Assembly: GCA_963775695.1 (NCBI GenBank)
Contig: CAVZJU010000003.1
Coordinates: 186,001-250,000 of the forward strand
Length of the DNA stretch: 64,000 nucleotides
Direction of reading: 5' to 3'
From: DATBLE01 sp963775695
Lineage (GTDB): Bacteria; Actinomycetota; Thermoleophilia; Gaiellales; Gaiellaceae
In this document: in pieces, positions 15,792 to 24,046 of the stretch
How positions within the stretch are numbered: the stretch's first letter is position 1
Layout of the letters: the number at the start of each line of letters is the position of its first letter
The notes under the pieces: model-generated
Database searches by the model: none
Told to the model about the DNA's origin: nothing
Seen by the model: only the letters and a program-made list of their open reading frames with translations
Position numbers and translations under genes: made by a program

Positions 15792-16175
15792 TCACGCGGC
15801 CGGGAACACCCTCGGCTTCTGGACACCGTCGCCGGAGTTGACGTCTGGCGGAGCCCAGCCGCTGAGCGGCCCGTCACCGTGCCGCGCCACCGTGAGACCC
15901 GCGCGCCGCCGATCAGCAGGATCGGGCTCCCCCGTCGTCGCCCACCGACGGTACGCGACCAGCGTGTCGCCGACTCTAACGAACGGCCCCGGGTACAGCT
16001 GCTGCGCCGGGCGAGAGTCGCCGGCGGTCACGAAGTCGAACGCGATCGCCGCCAGCGTCAGCGCGACCAGCAATCCCAGCAGCAGGAGCCCGAGGAGGCG
16101 CAGCCACCGCCACACGCGTCCTCGCTTCCCCCGACGCTCGAGCTCGTCGTCGACTGGAGACGCCTCGGCAACCAC
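15792..16175 (-). pseudogene. Alpha/beta-hydrolase N-terminus, frameshifted and truncated
   Basis: From the GTG at 16175 there is a basic stretch, a transmembrane helix (L-R-L-L-G-L-L-L-L-G-L-L-V-A) and then a hydrolase-like Y-P-G-P-F-V-R-V-G-D-T-L-V-A-Y-R-R-W. After T-T-G the frame breaks: removing one G from a run of five gives G-S-P-I-L-L-I-G-G, the expected strand before the oxyanion region. No catalytic serine, acid or histidine follows, so the gene is also truncated. It follows the ferric-reductase-like gene by 12 bases. Confidence 0.6.
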
Positions 16176-16186
16176 AGCATCCGACT

Positions 16187-17161
16187 CTAGGGATGGACCG
16201 ATATGACCCCGCCCACCAGGTCGGCAGACTCGCCCACCAGCCAGTGGGCCTCGATGAACCGCCGGGCACCGTCCGGGAGCCGGCAGCGCGCGGTGAAGCT
16301 CACGCTGTGGACCCTCGTCACAGTGCCGGAGCAACGGCTGGCACTCGGCAGGTACTCCATCTGGAATGCTGTTTTCAGGAGCTTCCGCGGCGCGATCAGG
16401 AGGTCGGCGCGGACGAGCACACGCTGTTCGCCGTGCCCTTCTCCAGCCATCGACACGATGCCTCGGCTGACGCCGTTGAGTTGCGCGATATGACCGGTGA
16501 GCGGCTCGGTGAAGCGTGTGGCGTTCCATGGCTTGGGCCTGAAGTGAAGCGGTCCGATGCCAAGGCCGACGATCAGGAGCAGGCCGAGAGCAGCGGACAG
16601 CCCGGATAATCCCGCTCCATACCGCATGCCCCGCACGCGTGCGAGACGCCAGACGACGGCGGCTGTCACCGCGGAGGCGCTGAGTGCGTAGAGGCCGATC
16701 GCCCAGGGGGCGCTCCGGTCGGTGCCGCTCCCCAGCCCGTGGAGGGTCGCGGCGCCCCAGACGGCGAAATTGAGATAATGGGCCCGCCGCCAGAAGGAGT
16801 ACTGCAGTCGGTCGCGGTAGTGGTTTGTGATCGCAAGGGCGACGAGGAGCTCCATGGCGGCCGCGCCAAGCCCGACCCACAGCGGTCGGTAGCGCGAGAC
16901 GAAAGGCACGAGGAGGGATTGCAGGGAGAACGGCAGCCAGGAGTCGATCGCGATCGTGATCACGTGGATTGCAACGAAGCTGCCGACGAGGAGGCCTCCG
17001 AAACGGTGTACATCCTCAACGGTGAAGCGAGGGAAGCCGCCGAACGTCCTCTTCGCCGCCATGGTCAACCCGGCGAGCACGACCCCGGTTAGGAGCAGAT
17101 AGGCGGTCAGGCCTGCGGCCCGCGCGGCGTACCAGTCGATCGGCGCCGAGGTCAGGTGCAT
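16187..17161 (-). CDS. Ferric-reductase-like transmembrane protein
   Basis: 324 residues. About six helices lie in the first 220 residues, with histidines H-R-F-G-G, A-I-H-V-I-T-I and R-A-H-Y-L-N-F, A-T-L-H-G-L placed on two helices as in haem-binding ferric-reductase-like domains (YedZ/FRD superfamily). The C-terminal 100 residues are soluble and unrecognised. The start overlaps the end of the ApbE gene by 10 bases, so the two are co-expressed. Likely role: transmembrane electron transfer with a flavinylated partner. Confidence 0.8.
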   Translation of the reverse strand: MHLTSAPIDWYAARAAGLTAYLLLTGVVLAGLTMAAKRTFGGFPRFTVEDVHRFGGLLVGSFVAIHVITIAIDSWLPFSLQSLLVPFVSRYRPLWVGLGAAAMELLVALAITNHYRDRLQYSFWRRAHYLNFAVWGAATLHGLGSGTDRSAPWAIGLYALSASAVTAAVVWRLARVRGMRYGAGLSGLSAALGLLLIVGLGIGPLHFRPKPWNATRFTEPLTGHIAQLNGVSRGIVSMAGEGHGEQRVLVRADLLIAPRKLLKTAFQMEYLPSASRCSGTVTRVHSVSFTARCRLPDGARRFIEAHWLVGESADLVGGVISVHP

Positions 17162-18021
17162 ACGACCGAGGCGGTGACCGCGGCCTGCGCCATGCTGGTC
17201 TGCCAGGATCGATTCGGGAGAACGTCACCGGCGGTGGTGACGAAGCGGGCAGGCAGGCCGCGCGTGTCCAGCCAGGCCGGCCCGTGCGCACCGAGTAGAA
17301 ACGCAGCTTTCGCGGCGATGTCGGCGCCAACGCAGGAGCGGCCGCACACGGTCACCTGTTCCCACGGCGACTCGCAAGGCTGACCGGTACGCGGATCGAT
17401 CAGGTGATGCTGTGGGCGGCCGCCGCGCGACCAGCGCCGCCGGTCGGTCCCGCTCGTCGCCAGTGCCCCACGCACAAGGGAAACCGTGCCGCCGCCCGGG
17501 AGCGCCACCACGACCGGCCCCCGGGCCGCGAGATCGCCGCCTGCCGAGACAAACCCGTCGCCGCACATGACCGCAAGCGCATCGTCGACGGTTTGCCCCT
17601 TGACGACGCCGTTGAGATCGAGGCGGACGCCCTCGGGGACGATGACCCACCTTCCGGAGAGGAACACCGTGCTCTCCTGCAACCCGGCTTCCACGGGTGG
17701 CGACGGGTCGTCGTCCAGCGCCGAGAAGTCGCGGTCGTAGCCTGCAGCCTCGAGCGCCCCTCCCAGAGTCGGGGCGACCAGCCCGTCCGTCTCGCGCTCG
17801 GCGTCCATGGCGAGCGCGAGCATGCCGGCGAACGTCGGTGAGACGCGCACAGGTCGTCCGGCAGCGGCGTTGACGCGACTGAGCTCGCTCCCGAGCAGGA
17901 AGCGGCTGAAGATCCTCTCCCGCAAGGCGAAGAGCTGGTAGATCGCGTGTCGCTCATGCGCCGACGCGCCTTCGACGACGACCGAACAGCCCATCGACCG
18001 GAACTCGTGCGGCTCGGCCAT
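17152..18021 (-). CDS. apbE: FAD:protein FMN transferase, ApbE family
   Basis: 289 residues from the ATG at 18021, where the conserved F-R-S-M-G-C-S-V begins; upstream in-frame codons encode only arginine-rich sequence. Family motifs are G-R-P-V-R-V-S, D-L-N-G-V-V-K-G (about 160), S-A-G-G-D-L-A and H-H-L-I-D-P-R-T-G-Q-P. ApbE attaches FMN to threonine of target proteins through a phosphoester bond. No FMN-binding-domain target is obvious in the cluster. Confidence 0.92.
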   Translation of the reverse strand: MAEPHEFRSMGCSVVVEGASAHERHAIYQLFALRERIFSRFLLGSELSRVNAAAGRPVRVSPTFAGMLALAMDAERETDGLVAPTLGGALEAAGYDRDFSALDDDPSPPVEAGLQESTVFLSGRWVIVPEGVRLDLNGVVKGQTVDDALAVMCGDGFVSAGGDLAARGPVVVALPGGGTVSLVRGALATSGTDRRRWSRGGRPQHHLIDPRTGQPCESPWEQVTVCGRSCVGADIAAKAAFLLGAHGPAWLDTRGLPARFVTTAGDVLPNRSWQTSMAQAAVTASVVCT

Positions 18022-18025
18022 CAGC

Positions 18026-18223
18026 TCACGACGTGCTCGTGGAGGCATCTGGCGGCGCGGTTGCGGGCGCGACGATCCCGGCCTGCAAGAGGTTCCGTCG
18101 AACGACCGCGTATAGCGGCGGCGGGATCGCGAGCGGCTCAACCCGATGCTTCTTGTGCCCGGGGTAGTTGACGCGGGCAAGGCCCATCCAGGCGCCGACG
18201 CTCACCACCGCGGCGGCGCCCAC
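18026..18223 (-). CDS. Small membrane-anchored protein, first in the redox cluster
   Basis: 65 residues from a GTG at 18223, with one hydrophobic segment (A-A-A-V-V-S-V-G-A-W-M-G) and the tail ending P-P-D-A-S-T-S-T-S. Upstream in-frame codons stay open and are very basic but offer no better start. It ends 4 bases before the ApbE ATG, so it heads the ApbE / ferric-reductase unit. I do not recognise it. Confidence 0.5.
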   Translation of the reverse strand: MGAAAVVSVGAWMGLARVNYPGHKKHRVEPLAIPPPLYAVVRRNLLQAGIVAPATAPPDASTSTS

Positions 18224-18706
18224 TCCGATCTTGACCGCAGCCGCCCGACGCCTCGCGCGAGCAAGGCGCGAAGGCTCGTCTGCCGCCCCAGGCGGCAGCG
18301 CCTCCCTGCGGCTCGTTCGCCTTTCCGCGATCTGTCGGCGGGCCTTGGCGCGGGCCCGCTTCGAGCGGCTCAGCTCGCCCCGCCTTGATCAGTCGGCGTC
18401 GCATCTGCGCCGTGCATTCTCGAAGGTGGTATCCGGCACAGATGAGAGCCGGATGAATGTCCCCGTTGACGTCTACGGAGCGGGGAGATGCTTTCGTCAA
18501 GCCAAGTGGGCGCTCTGACGCCAGATGCCGAGACTCAGGAGCAAACAGCCCAGCGGGATCGAGCCGCCCGGACGGAAGCCCACCCTGCAGCCTCCTCGCC
18601 TGCGAGGGTGGCGTCCGGCCTGCGAGGAACTCGTATGCCTCGTCGCCGGTCAGTGTCTTCTATCGAACTCGGACAGTGGCGCGCATCGCAGTGGCCGCAG
18701 ACGAAT
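18224..18706. other. Gene-poor stretch
   Basis: About 480 bases with no convincing gene. Overlapping frames on both strands are arginine- and proline-rich and look like chance frames in GC-rich DNA. It separates the ApbE cluster from the broken EamA fragment. Confidence 0.5.
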
Positions 18707-19190
18707 TCAATCCGATGCGAGCAGCGTGAGTCGGGCGAAGCCGGGGCCTGGCCAGGAGATCGCACGGTCAGCGCCTTCCGTCCGGTCGGCGGGCGAGGCG
18801 GGGAGCGCCGCCCCGACCGCGACGCCGGCGAATGCGAGCGCTCGCAGCACGCCCAGGACGCCCTCCGGGAGCCGCTCGTGGAAGAGCACCGTCCAGGCGA
18901 GGATCGGCAGCGCATTCGTGAAGAGGGTCGACACGCCGGCGGTGGCGAGCGCGCTCTCGCTGGAAACCGAGCTGGAGGGCGACGAGGGCGAGCCCGTGGC
19001 AGGCGAGCACGGCGACGTCGAACGCGAGCGCGAGCCCTCCTCCCACGGCCTTGGTCGCCACGTCCCCGGCGGCGTGGAGGACGCCAGCCGCAATCCCTAA
19101 GCCCACTCCCCCGGGCACGCGGGCGACGGTGAGCGCCGCTTCGACCAGGGAGGCGACGACGCAGAGTCCAACCGCCTCAGCGGCTGCGCA
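18707..19190 (-). pseudogene. EamA/DMT-type transporter fragment with a frameshift
   Basis: The first frame encodes helices (A-V-G-L-C-V-V-A-S-L-V-E-A-A-L, then G-L-A-L-A-F-D-V-A-V-L-A) ending Q-L-G-F-Q-R. A one-base shift near 18958 continues as E-S-A-L-A-T-A-G-V-S-T-L-F-T-N-A-L-P-I-L and further helices. The combined product looks like the second half of a ten-helix DMT transporter. The first half and the start are absent. Confidence 0.55.
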
Positions 19191-19230
19191 TGGCCGCGTC
19201 GAGCGTACCCGACTTCCTTCTCGCGAGCCG

Positions 19231-19749
19231 CTAGAGGGGCGCGACCACGACGTTCGGCACGTAGACGAAGGAGACGCCTCGCGCCGACAGATGCTCCCGG
19301 CGGTCGAAGACGTACGTGTTCGCGCCGTTCCATGAAGGCAGGTTGTACTCGGCGACGTCGAATGTCCCGTCGCCGTGAACGGCCGTCACGTATGCGATGT
19401 GGCCGTAGGGCGGCGCGAGACCCGGCCAGACGGCGACCGCCGTCACGCGTGGCTGTGAACCGGTGTGGAGGCCTTCCGCGTGCGCCACGGACGGCCAGTT
19501 CTTCGCGTCCATCCGGCCGGCGATGAACCAGTCGACCCGCTGGTGGTTCGTGGCGAGCGCCCAGGCGACGTACGACGTGCAGTTGCACTCGTACATCGCC
19601 CACCGATCGACCTTGTCGGCATAGCCGGCCCGCGGGCAGGACTTGGCATACGAGTAGCCCGAGCTGACCGGCGGCTGCCGGGGCGAGGTCGCGTAGGCGC
19701 ACTCGGCCAGGATTGCGGCGGCGAGCAGGGCTAGGGTCACCGTGCGCAT
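19231..19749 (-). CDS. Secreted CHAP-domain protein
   Basis: 172 residues. The N-terminal signal peptide (V-T-L-A-L-L-A-A-A-I-L-A) is cleaved probably after A-Y-A. The CHAP nucleophile cysteine is in E-C-N-C-T-S-Y-V-A-W-A-L (about 55) and the histidine in Y-G-H-I-A-Y-V (about 118), followed by V-A-E-Y-N. CHAP domains are cysteine amidases or endopeptidases acting on peptidoglycan, so a role in cell-wall remodelling is likely. Its ATG is about 40 bases downstream of the large propeller gene's end. Confidence 0.85.
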   Translation of the reverse strand: MRTVTLALLAAAILAECAYATSPRQPPVSSGYSYAKSCPRAGYADKVDRWAMYECNCTSYVAWALATNHQRVDWFIAGRMDAKNWPSVAHAEGLHTGSQPRVTAVAVWPGLAPPYGHIAYVTAVHGDGTFDVAEYNLPSWNGANTYVFDRREHLSARGVSFVYVPNVVVAPL

Positions 19750-19786
19750 CGCGCCCTTGATTGTGCCGCAGCCGCGGCTGCTTCAC

Positions 19787-21805
19787 TCAGTGCGACGTGG
19801 CGGCCAGGACCGTCGTGACCGGGGCGCCGTTCCATCCCCCGATTAGGTACGTGACCGCGCCCAGTTGCGCGGCAGCCGTGTCGGCGACCGCGGCGTCCGC
19901 GACGCGCGCGCTCCTGACGGTCCCGGTTCGCCAGTTGACGGCGGTTACGGTCGGAGTCGCGGTGCCGGCTGCCGTTCGCCCGCCGACGAGATAGACGGAG
20001 CCGCCGACGGTGACCGCGGCGGCATGCGCGACAGGCTGCGGGAGCGTCGCGAGCCGGGCCACCCTGCCCGACACCGGATCGAAGGAGTAGACCTCGGCGG
20101 ACATGCCGCCGTCAGTCTGGCCGCCGGCGATCAGCAGCCGCCCGCCCGCGACGGCGAGCGCCGCGTAGCGCAGGCCGATCGGCAGTCGTGCGGCGGTCCA
20201 GAAGTGGAGGCCGTCGCCGGTCCGGAGGATCTCGCGGCGTGCGTGCGCCCCGTCGAAACCGCCGACGATGTAGACCGACTCTGCGAGTCGAGCAGCGGAC
20301 GCATCCGACAGCGGGCGGGGCAGCCGTGCGACGACACGGCCTCGACGCGTGCGCAGGTCGAAGGCCTGCACAGCCGCCGAGCTCGTCGTGGCGCCCCCAC
20401 CGAAGACGAACAGCTTCGCGTCGATGATCGCGCCGCCGGCATCGTGGAAGGCATGCGGGACGCTGCCGAGCGCTCGCAGGCGTTGGCCGATAGGATCGAG
20501 TGCGAAGACACCCGCCGCGGAGCGGTTGGCCGGGTCGAGGCCGCCGGCGATGAGGATCGTTCCGTGCCAGGAGGCTGCGACCGCCCGCTCGACGGCCGCG
20601 GGCAGGCGCAGCTGCAGGCGCGAGACGGTCATGCCGAGAGCGGTGCGGGGAGCGGTTTTGGCCGGGACCTGATGACGAAGGACGACCCGCCGGATCGCCG
20701 GAATCCTCAGTGCGGCGCGGAACGGGAGCACGTCAAGCCCGTCGGGCGTGTGTAGCAGACCCGGCCGGCTCCCCGGAACGTCGGTGCGGCCGTACTGCCA
20801 CACGATGCGGTGCCTGGCGATCGAGACGAAGACGACCCGGTGGCGGTAGTCGTCGTTGATTGCGACCAGGCCGTGTCCAATCGGGAAGGCGAGGGACGGA
20901 TGGTCGAGCATGCCGGGTCCGGAAGCGGGGCCATAGCGCCAGAGCACGTGGCCGTGCGTGTCGAGGATCAGCGCCTGCCCCGGACGCGTGTAATCCGCAA
21001 GCATGATCCGGCCGTGGCCGAGCGGTTGCGGATCTGAGGGGTAGGAGACCGGCGCGCGGAACGACCAGAGCAGCCGACCGTCGTGCGCGAAGGAGTCGAT
21101 CCAGGAGCCGCTAATCTCGCTAACGAGTGTCGTTCCGGCGGGAGCAGGTGTGGCGCCGTTGATCGGTCCGAGGGAGCGGGGCGGGTCGTGGACGCACGCG
21201 CCCGAGCCGATCTGCCTGATGGTTCGGTGCCGAGGTGAGAGGAAGAGGACGCGGCAGTTGTAGGCGTCGGCCACGGACACGTCGCCTCGTCCGAGCAGGT
21301 ACGCGTCGTCGGGGGTGTTCAGGTAGCCGGGGTTGCTGCCTCGCAGGTCGACGTGCCCGTATCGCCAGAGCAGTCTGCCGCCGGGAAACGAGATCACCTG
21401 GATGGTGTGTTGGTCCTCCTGGTTGCTGATGATCGTCCGCAGCCCAGGTCCGAAGAATGCGTCGTCGTCGAATCGGAATGGAAGCGCGGCCCTGCCCGGC
21501 CCTGGGTAGCGCCAGAGAACGTGCTTGGCGCTATCGACGAGGAGGATGCGGTTGTTGCCACGGTCTGCGATGAGCAAGTAGCCGGGAATCGGGGCCGGCA
21601 GCGTCAGCGGACGCCTCGCGCCTCGGCTGACTCGAGCGGCATGCAGTGGTGCGCGCTTGGCCACCTGCCCGTGGGTGTGCTTGGAACCGATCGCAAACAG
21701 GACAGCCGCCGTCCCGATGACGACCACGCAGGCGGCGAGCGTGCCACGGCGGCGCGCCTTTCGGTGGCGTACTTGCGCCCGCCTTCGCCTGATCGTTTCA
21801 GTCAT
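19787..21805 (-). CDS. Membrane-anchored double beta-propeller (NHL-like plus Kelch)
   Basis: 672 residues. A cytoplasmic basic N-terminus and one transmembrane helix (about 18-38) precede an extracellular part. Residues about 75-400 hold NHL/PQQ-type blades (L-L-I-A-D-R-G-N-N-R-I-L-L-V, V-L-W-R-Y-G). Residues about 450-670 hold Kelch repeats (Y-I-V-G-G-F-D-G, L-L-I-A-G-G-Q-T-D-G, Y-L-V-G-G-R-T-A, Y-L-I-G-G-W-N-G). The ATG at 21805 was chosen because earlier in-frame codons look non-coding. Substrate or partner unknown; probably surface binding or scaffolding. Confidence 0.85.
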   Translation of the reverse strand: MTETIRRRRAQVRHRKARRRGTLAACVVVIGTAAVLFAIGSKHTHGQVAKRAPLHAARVSRGARRPLTLPAPIPGYLLIADRGNNRILLVDSAKHVLWRYPGPGRAALPFRFDDDAFFGPGLRTIISNQEDQHTIQVISFPGGRLLWRYGHVDLRGSNPGYLNTPDDAYLLGRGDVSVADAYNCRVLFLSPRHRTIRQIGSGACVHDPPRSLGPINGATPAPAGTTLVSEISGSWIDSFAHDGRLLWSFRAPVSYPSDPQPLGHGRIMLADYTRPGQALILDTHGHVLWRYGPASGPGMLDHPSLAFPIGHGLVAINDDYRHRVVFVSIARHRIVWQYGRTDVPGSRPGLLHTPDGLDVLPFRAALRIPAIRRVVLRHQVPAKTAPRTALGMTVSRLQLRLPAAVERAVAASWHGTILIAGGLDPANRSAAGVFALDPIGQRLRALGSVPHAFHDAGGAIIDAKLFVFGGGATTSSAAVQAFDLRTRRGRVVARLPRPLSDASAARLAESVYIVGGFDGAHARREILRTGDGLHFWTAARLPIGLRYAALAVAGGRLLIAGGQTDGGMSAEVYSFDPVSGRVARLATLPQPVAHAAAVTVGGSVYLVGGRTAAGTATPTVTAVNWRTGTVRSARVADAAVADTAAAQLGAVTYLIGGWNGAPVTTVLAATSH

Positions 21806-21842
21806 GGAGGGGCCCGCTCGCGGGGTCACCCTAGAGGGCGGC

Positions 21843-22109
21843 TTATGAGCGAGACGTGAACGGCCACAACCTTCGCGAGAGGTCGTAGCCGTACACGCGG
21901 AGCTGGATCGCGCCGAAGCGATCGACCGCCAGCGGCCGGCCGAGGGACGCGACCGGCGCACCCAGCGACCTGGTCAGACCAGCGATCGCCGCGCCGGCGG
22001 TAAGCGCGGTCGCCGCAAGCACGGCGGCCAGCGCGAACAGCTCACGCCGACTCGGGAGCCTCTCAGCGCGAGTTCCTGCGCGGCCGTTCGTGGTTGTCTC
22101 GAATGTCAC
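21843..22109 (-). CDS. Small membrane or exported protein
   Basis: 88 residues from the GTG at 22109, which has GAGAGGA nine bases upstream; an ATG at 22163 is the alternative. S-R-R-E-L-F-A-L-A-A-V-L-A-A-T-A-L resembles a signal anchor after two arginines. The mature part R-F-G-A-I-Q-L-R-V-Y-G-Y-D-L has no family I recognise. It lies just upstream of the double propeller and may be in its operon. Confidence 0.55.
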   Translation of the reverse strand: MTFETTTNGRAGTRAERLPSRRELFALAAVLAATALTAGAAIAGLTRSLGAPVASLGRPLAVDRFGAIQLRVYGYDLSRRLWPFTSRS

Positions 22110-22328
22110 GTAGCTGCATCCTCTCGACCACGCAAGGCTCGCCTGGCTCGAAACGGTTGGCATCGTGGAGCGCGCTGATTGGTGGTCGTCGGTTTCTACC
22201 CGTGCCTCAGCCGCCCTCGGGGCCTTGCCGAATCTTCACCGTTTCGAGATGAATGCTGTCCATCCGCTGGCCCGACGCTTGTTCGACGCGACCTATGGTC
22301 GAGGGGTCTAACCAGAAAGGAGCAGACC

Positions 22329-22526
22329 ATGTACCAGATCGTGATCGACCGTTCGCTCTGCAGCGGATTCGGCGTGTGCGCGGACCTGGCCCCGGACGTG
22401 ATCGAAGTGGGCAGCGACGGCATCGCGTCGCTTCGGGTCGGCTCGACCGCCGACCCGAAGGTCCTCGAGGCAGCGGCGGAGTGCCCCATGGGCGCGATCA
22501 GCGTCATCGAGCAGGAAGCCGCCTGA
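22329..22526 (+). CDS. [3Fe-4S] ferredoxin
   Basis: 65 residues with three cysteines: Cys11 and Cys17 in C-S-G-F-G-V-C, and the third in E-C-P-M-G-A-I. This spacing matches the single-cluster 3Fe-4S ferredoxins that feed actinobacterial cytochromes P450. AAAGGAG precedes the ATG. The next gene, 108 bases on, is a ferredoxin reductase, so the two form an electron-transfer pair. Confidence 0.92.
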   Translation: MYQIVIDRSLCSGFGVCADLAPDVIEVGSDGIASLRVGSTADPKVLEAAAECPMGAISVIEQEAA

Positions 22527-22634
22527 GCTCCGCGACCACCGGTGGTCGCCTGGGCGCCACGTGGTGTTGGTCGCGCGGTGGCCTCGCTGATCGCGTGGCA
22601 AGTCCTCACTAGTCCGACATGAAAGGAGGCGCAA

Positions 22635-23726
22635 ATGTCCATCTCCCGTCGCTCGAACCACAGCGTGCCGCCCTCTGACGTCCTGATCGTCGGGGCCGGA
22701 CTCGCCGGAGCCCGCTGCGCAGAGACACTTCGGGCGGAAGGCTTCACGGGACGGATCACGCTCGTTGGCGAGGAGCCCGCCGGACCCTACGAGCGGCCCG
22801 CTCTGTCCAAGGAACTCCTCGCCGGGAAGCGTCCGGCTGCGGGCCTCGAGCTCCGGCCGGCGGAAAGCTACGCCGAGCGCGGAATCGAGCTCCTCAGAAG
22901 GACCCGGGTCACGCGCATCGTCGGCCGAACGGCGAAGACCACCGACGGCCGATCGATACCGTGGGGCGCTCTCGTGGTTGCGACCGGCGCGAGCGCCCGC
23001 GGGCTTGCCCTTGGCCGCCACCGGCTACGCACCCTGGCCGACTCTGAAAACCTGAGGACCGCGCTCAGCCGGAACGGGCGCCTGACCGTGGTCGGCACAG
23101 GGCTCGTCGGCACCGAGGTCGCCTCGACCTCGTGCTCTCTCGGCGCGGAGGTCACCCTGATCGGCGATCCGCCGCTCGAGCGGCTGCTGGGGCCCCAGGT
23201 CGCTGCTCTGCTTGCCGAGCGGCATCGTGAGCGTGGGGTACGCCTCGCGCCGCGCGGCACGGCGCCAGCGGGCGGTGTCGTCCTGGACGCTGTCGGCACC
23301 CGGCCGGCGACACGGTGGCTGCGTGGACTCGTCCCGCTCCGCCCGGACGGAAGCATCGTCGCCGACGCCTGCGGCCGCACGTCGATTCCCGGCGTCTTCG
23401 CCTGCGGCGACGTCACCGGGACAGGCCACTGGACGGCGGCGGCCGGCCAGGGCGCAGCGGCCGCCCGCGCGATCCTCGGCCAAGAGCGCCCCTACGACGA
23501 CGTTCCGTACTACTGGTCCGACCAGGTAGGCCTTCGCCTCCAGCAGGTCGGCGACGCCCGGTCGGCAACCTCCGTCAAGGTCGAAGGCGACCTCGACTCC
23601 TTGCGCGCCCGCTACCTCGATCGCGAGGGCCGCCTCGTCGCCGCACTCCTCGTCAACCGGCCGCAGGAGGTAGGCGAGCTGCGCCGCGAGCTGGCCTCGG
23701 CGCGCCCGGACAGGGCCGCAGCGTGA
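22635..23726 (+). CDS. FAD/NAD(P)H-dependent ferredoxin reductase
   Basis: 363 residues. FAD-binding V-G-A-G-L-A-G-A-R-C-A-E is near residue 19, the NAD(P)H Rossmann motif V-V-G-T-G-L-V-G-T-E-V-A is near 154, and the C-terminal FAD signature is F-A-C-G-D-V-T. An E-R-P-A-L-S-K-E-L motif is typical of ferredoxin/rubredoxin reductases of P450 and dioxygenase systems. The ATG follows AAAGGAGG. No P450 or oxygenase lies in the window, so the final acceptor is elsewhere. Confidence 0.92.
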   Translation: MSISRRSNHSVPPSDVLIVGAGLAGARCAETLRAEGFTGRITLVGEEPAGPYERPALSKELLAGKRPAAGLELRPAESYAERGIELLRRTRVTRIVGRTAKTTDGRSIPWGALVVATGASARGLALGRHRLRTLADSENLRTALSRNGRLTVVGTGLVGTEVASTSCSLGAEVTLIGDPPLERLLGPQVAALLAERHRERGVRLAPRGTAPAGGVVLDAVGTRPATRWLRGLVPLRPDGSIVADACGRTSIPGVFACGDVTGTGHWTAAAGQGAAAARAILGQERPYDDVPYYWSDQVGLRLQQVGDARSATSVKVEGDLDSLRARYLDREGRLVAALLVNRPQEVGELRRELASARPDRAAA

Positions 23727-23819
23727 CGATCGCCGTTCTCGTCTCCGTGACCGTCGGGGCCGCCGCCGCATACCGGCAGGGGAGGAAGATGCGGGGGCGC
23801 GGTCGAGGCCGAGTAGGGC

Positions 23820-24006
23820 TCAGAGGGATCCACGCGCGCGAGGGTTGACATGGGCCGTTGGTGGCGCACAGCACGGAGCGTCCGGGCGCGGCGGATCGGG
23901 TGGCGCGAGGTTCAGTGAACGGTGTGGCCTGTGGTGGTTGTAGTGGTCGACGAAGACCCGGTGGACACGGTCGAGATGGCGTCGGTTCAGGATCAGCAGC
24001 CAGGTC
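23820..24006 (-). pseudogene. Transposase C-terminal remnant (integrase-core type)
   Basis: About 60 codons read W-L-L-I-L-N-R-R-H-L-D-R-V and then F-V-D-H-Y-N-H-H-R-P-H-R-S-L, the hallmark end of IS3/IS481 integrase-core transposases. The catalytic core is missing and an in-frame TAG lies just upstream. It differs from the intact IS at 13.65 kb. It fills most of the gap between the reductase and the MprF-like gene. Confidence 0.75.
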
Positions 24007-24010
24007 TACG

Positions 24011-24028
24011 CGCTCGGGCGCCCGAGCG
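24011..24028. terminator. Perfect 18-bp palindrome
   Basis: CGCTCGGGCGCCCGAGCG, just downstream of the MprF-like stop and beside the transposase remnant. It could be a stem without a real loop, or an old IS-related site. Confidence 0.35.
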
Positions 24029-24046
24029 TCTATGAGCGGGACTCTG

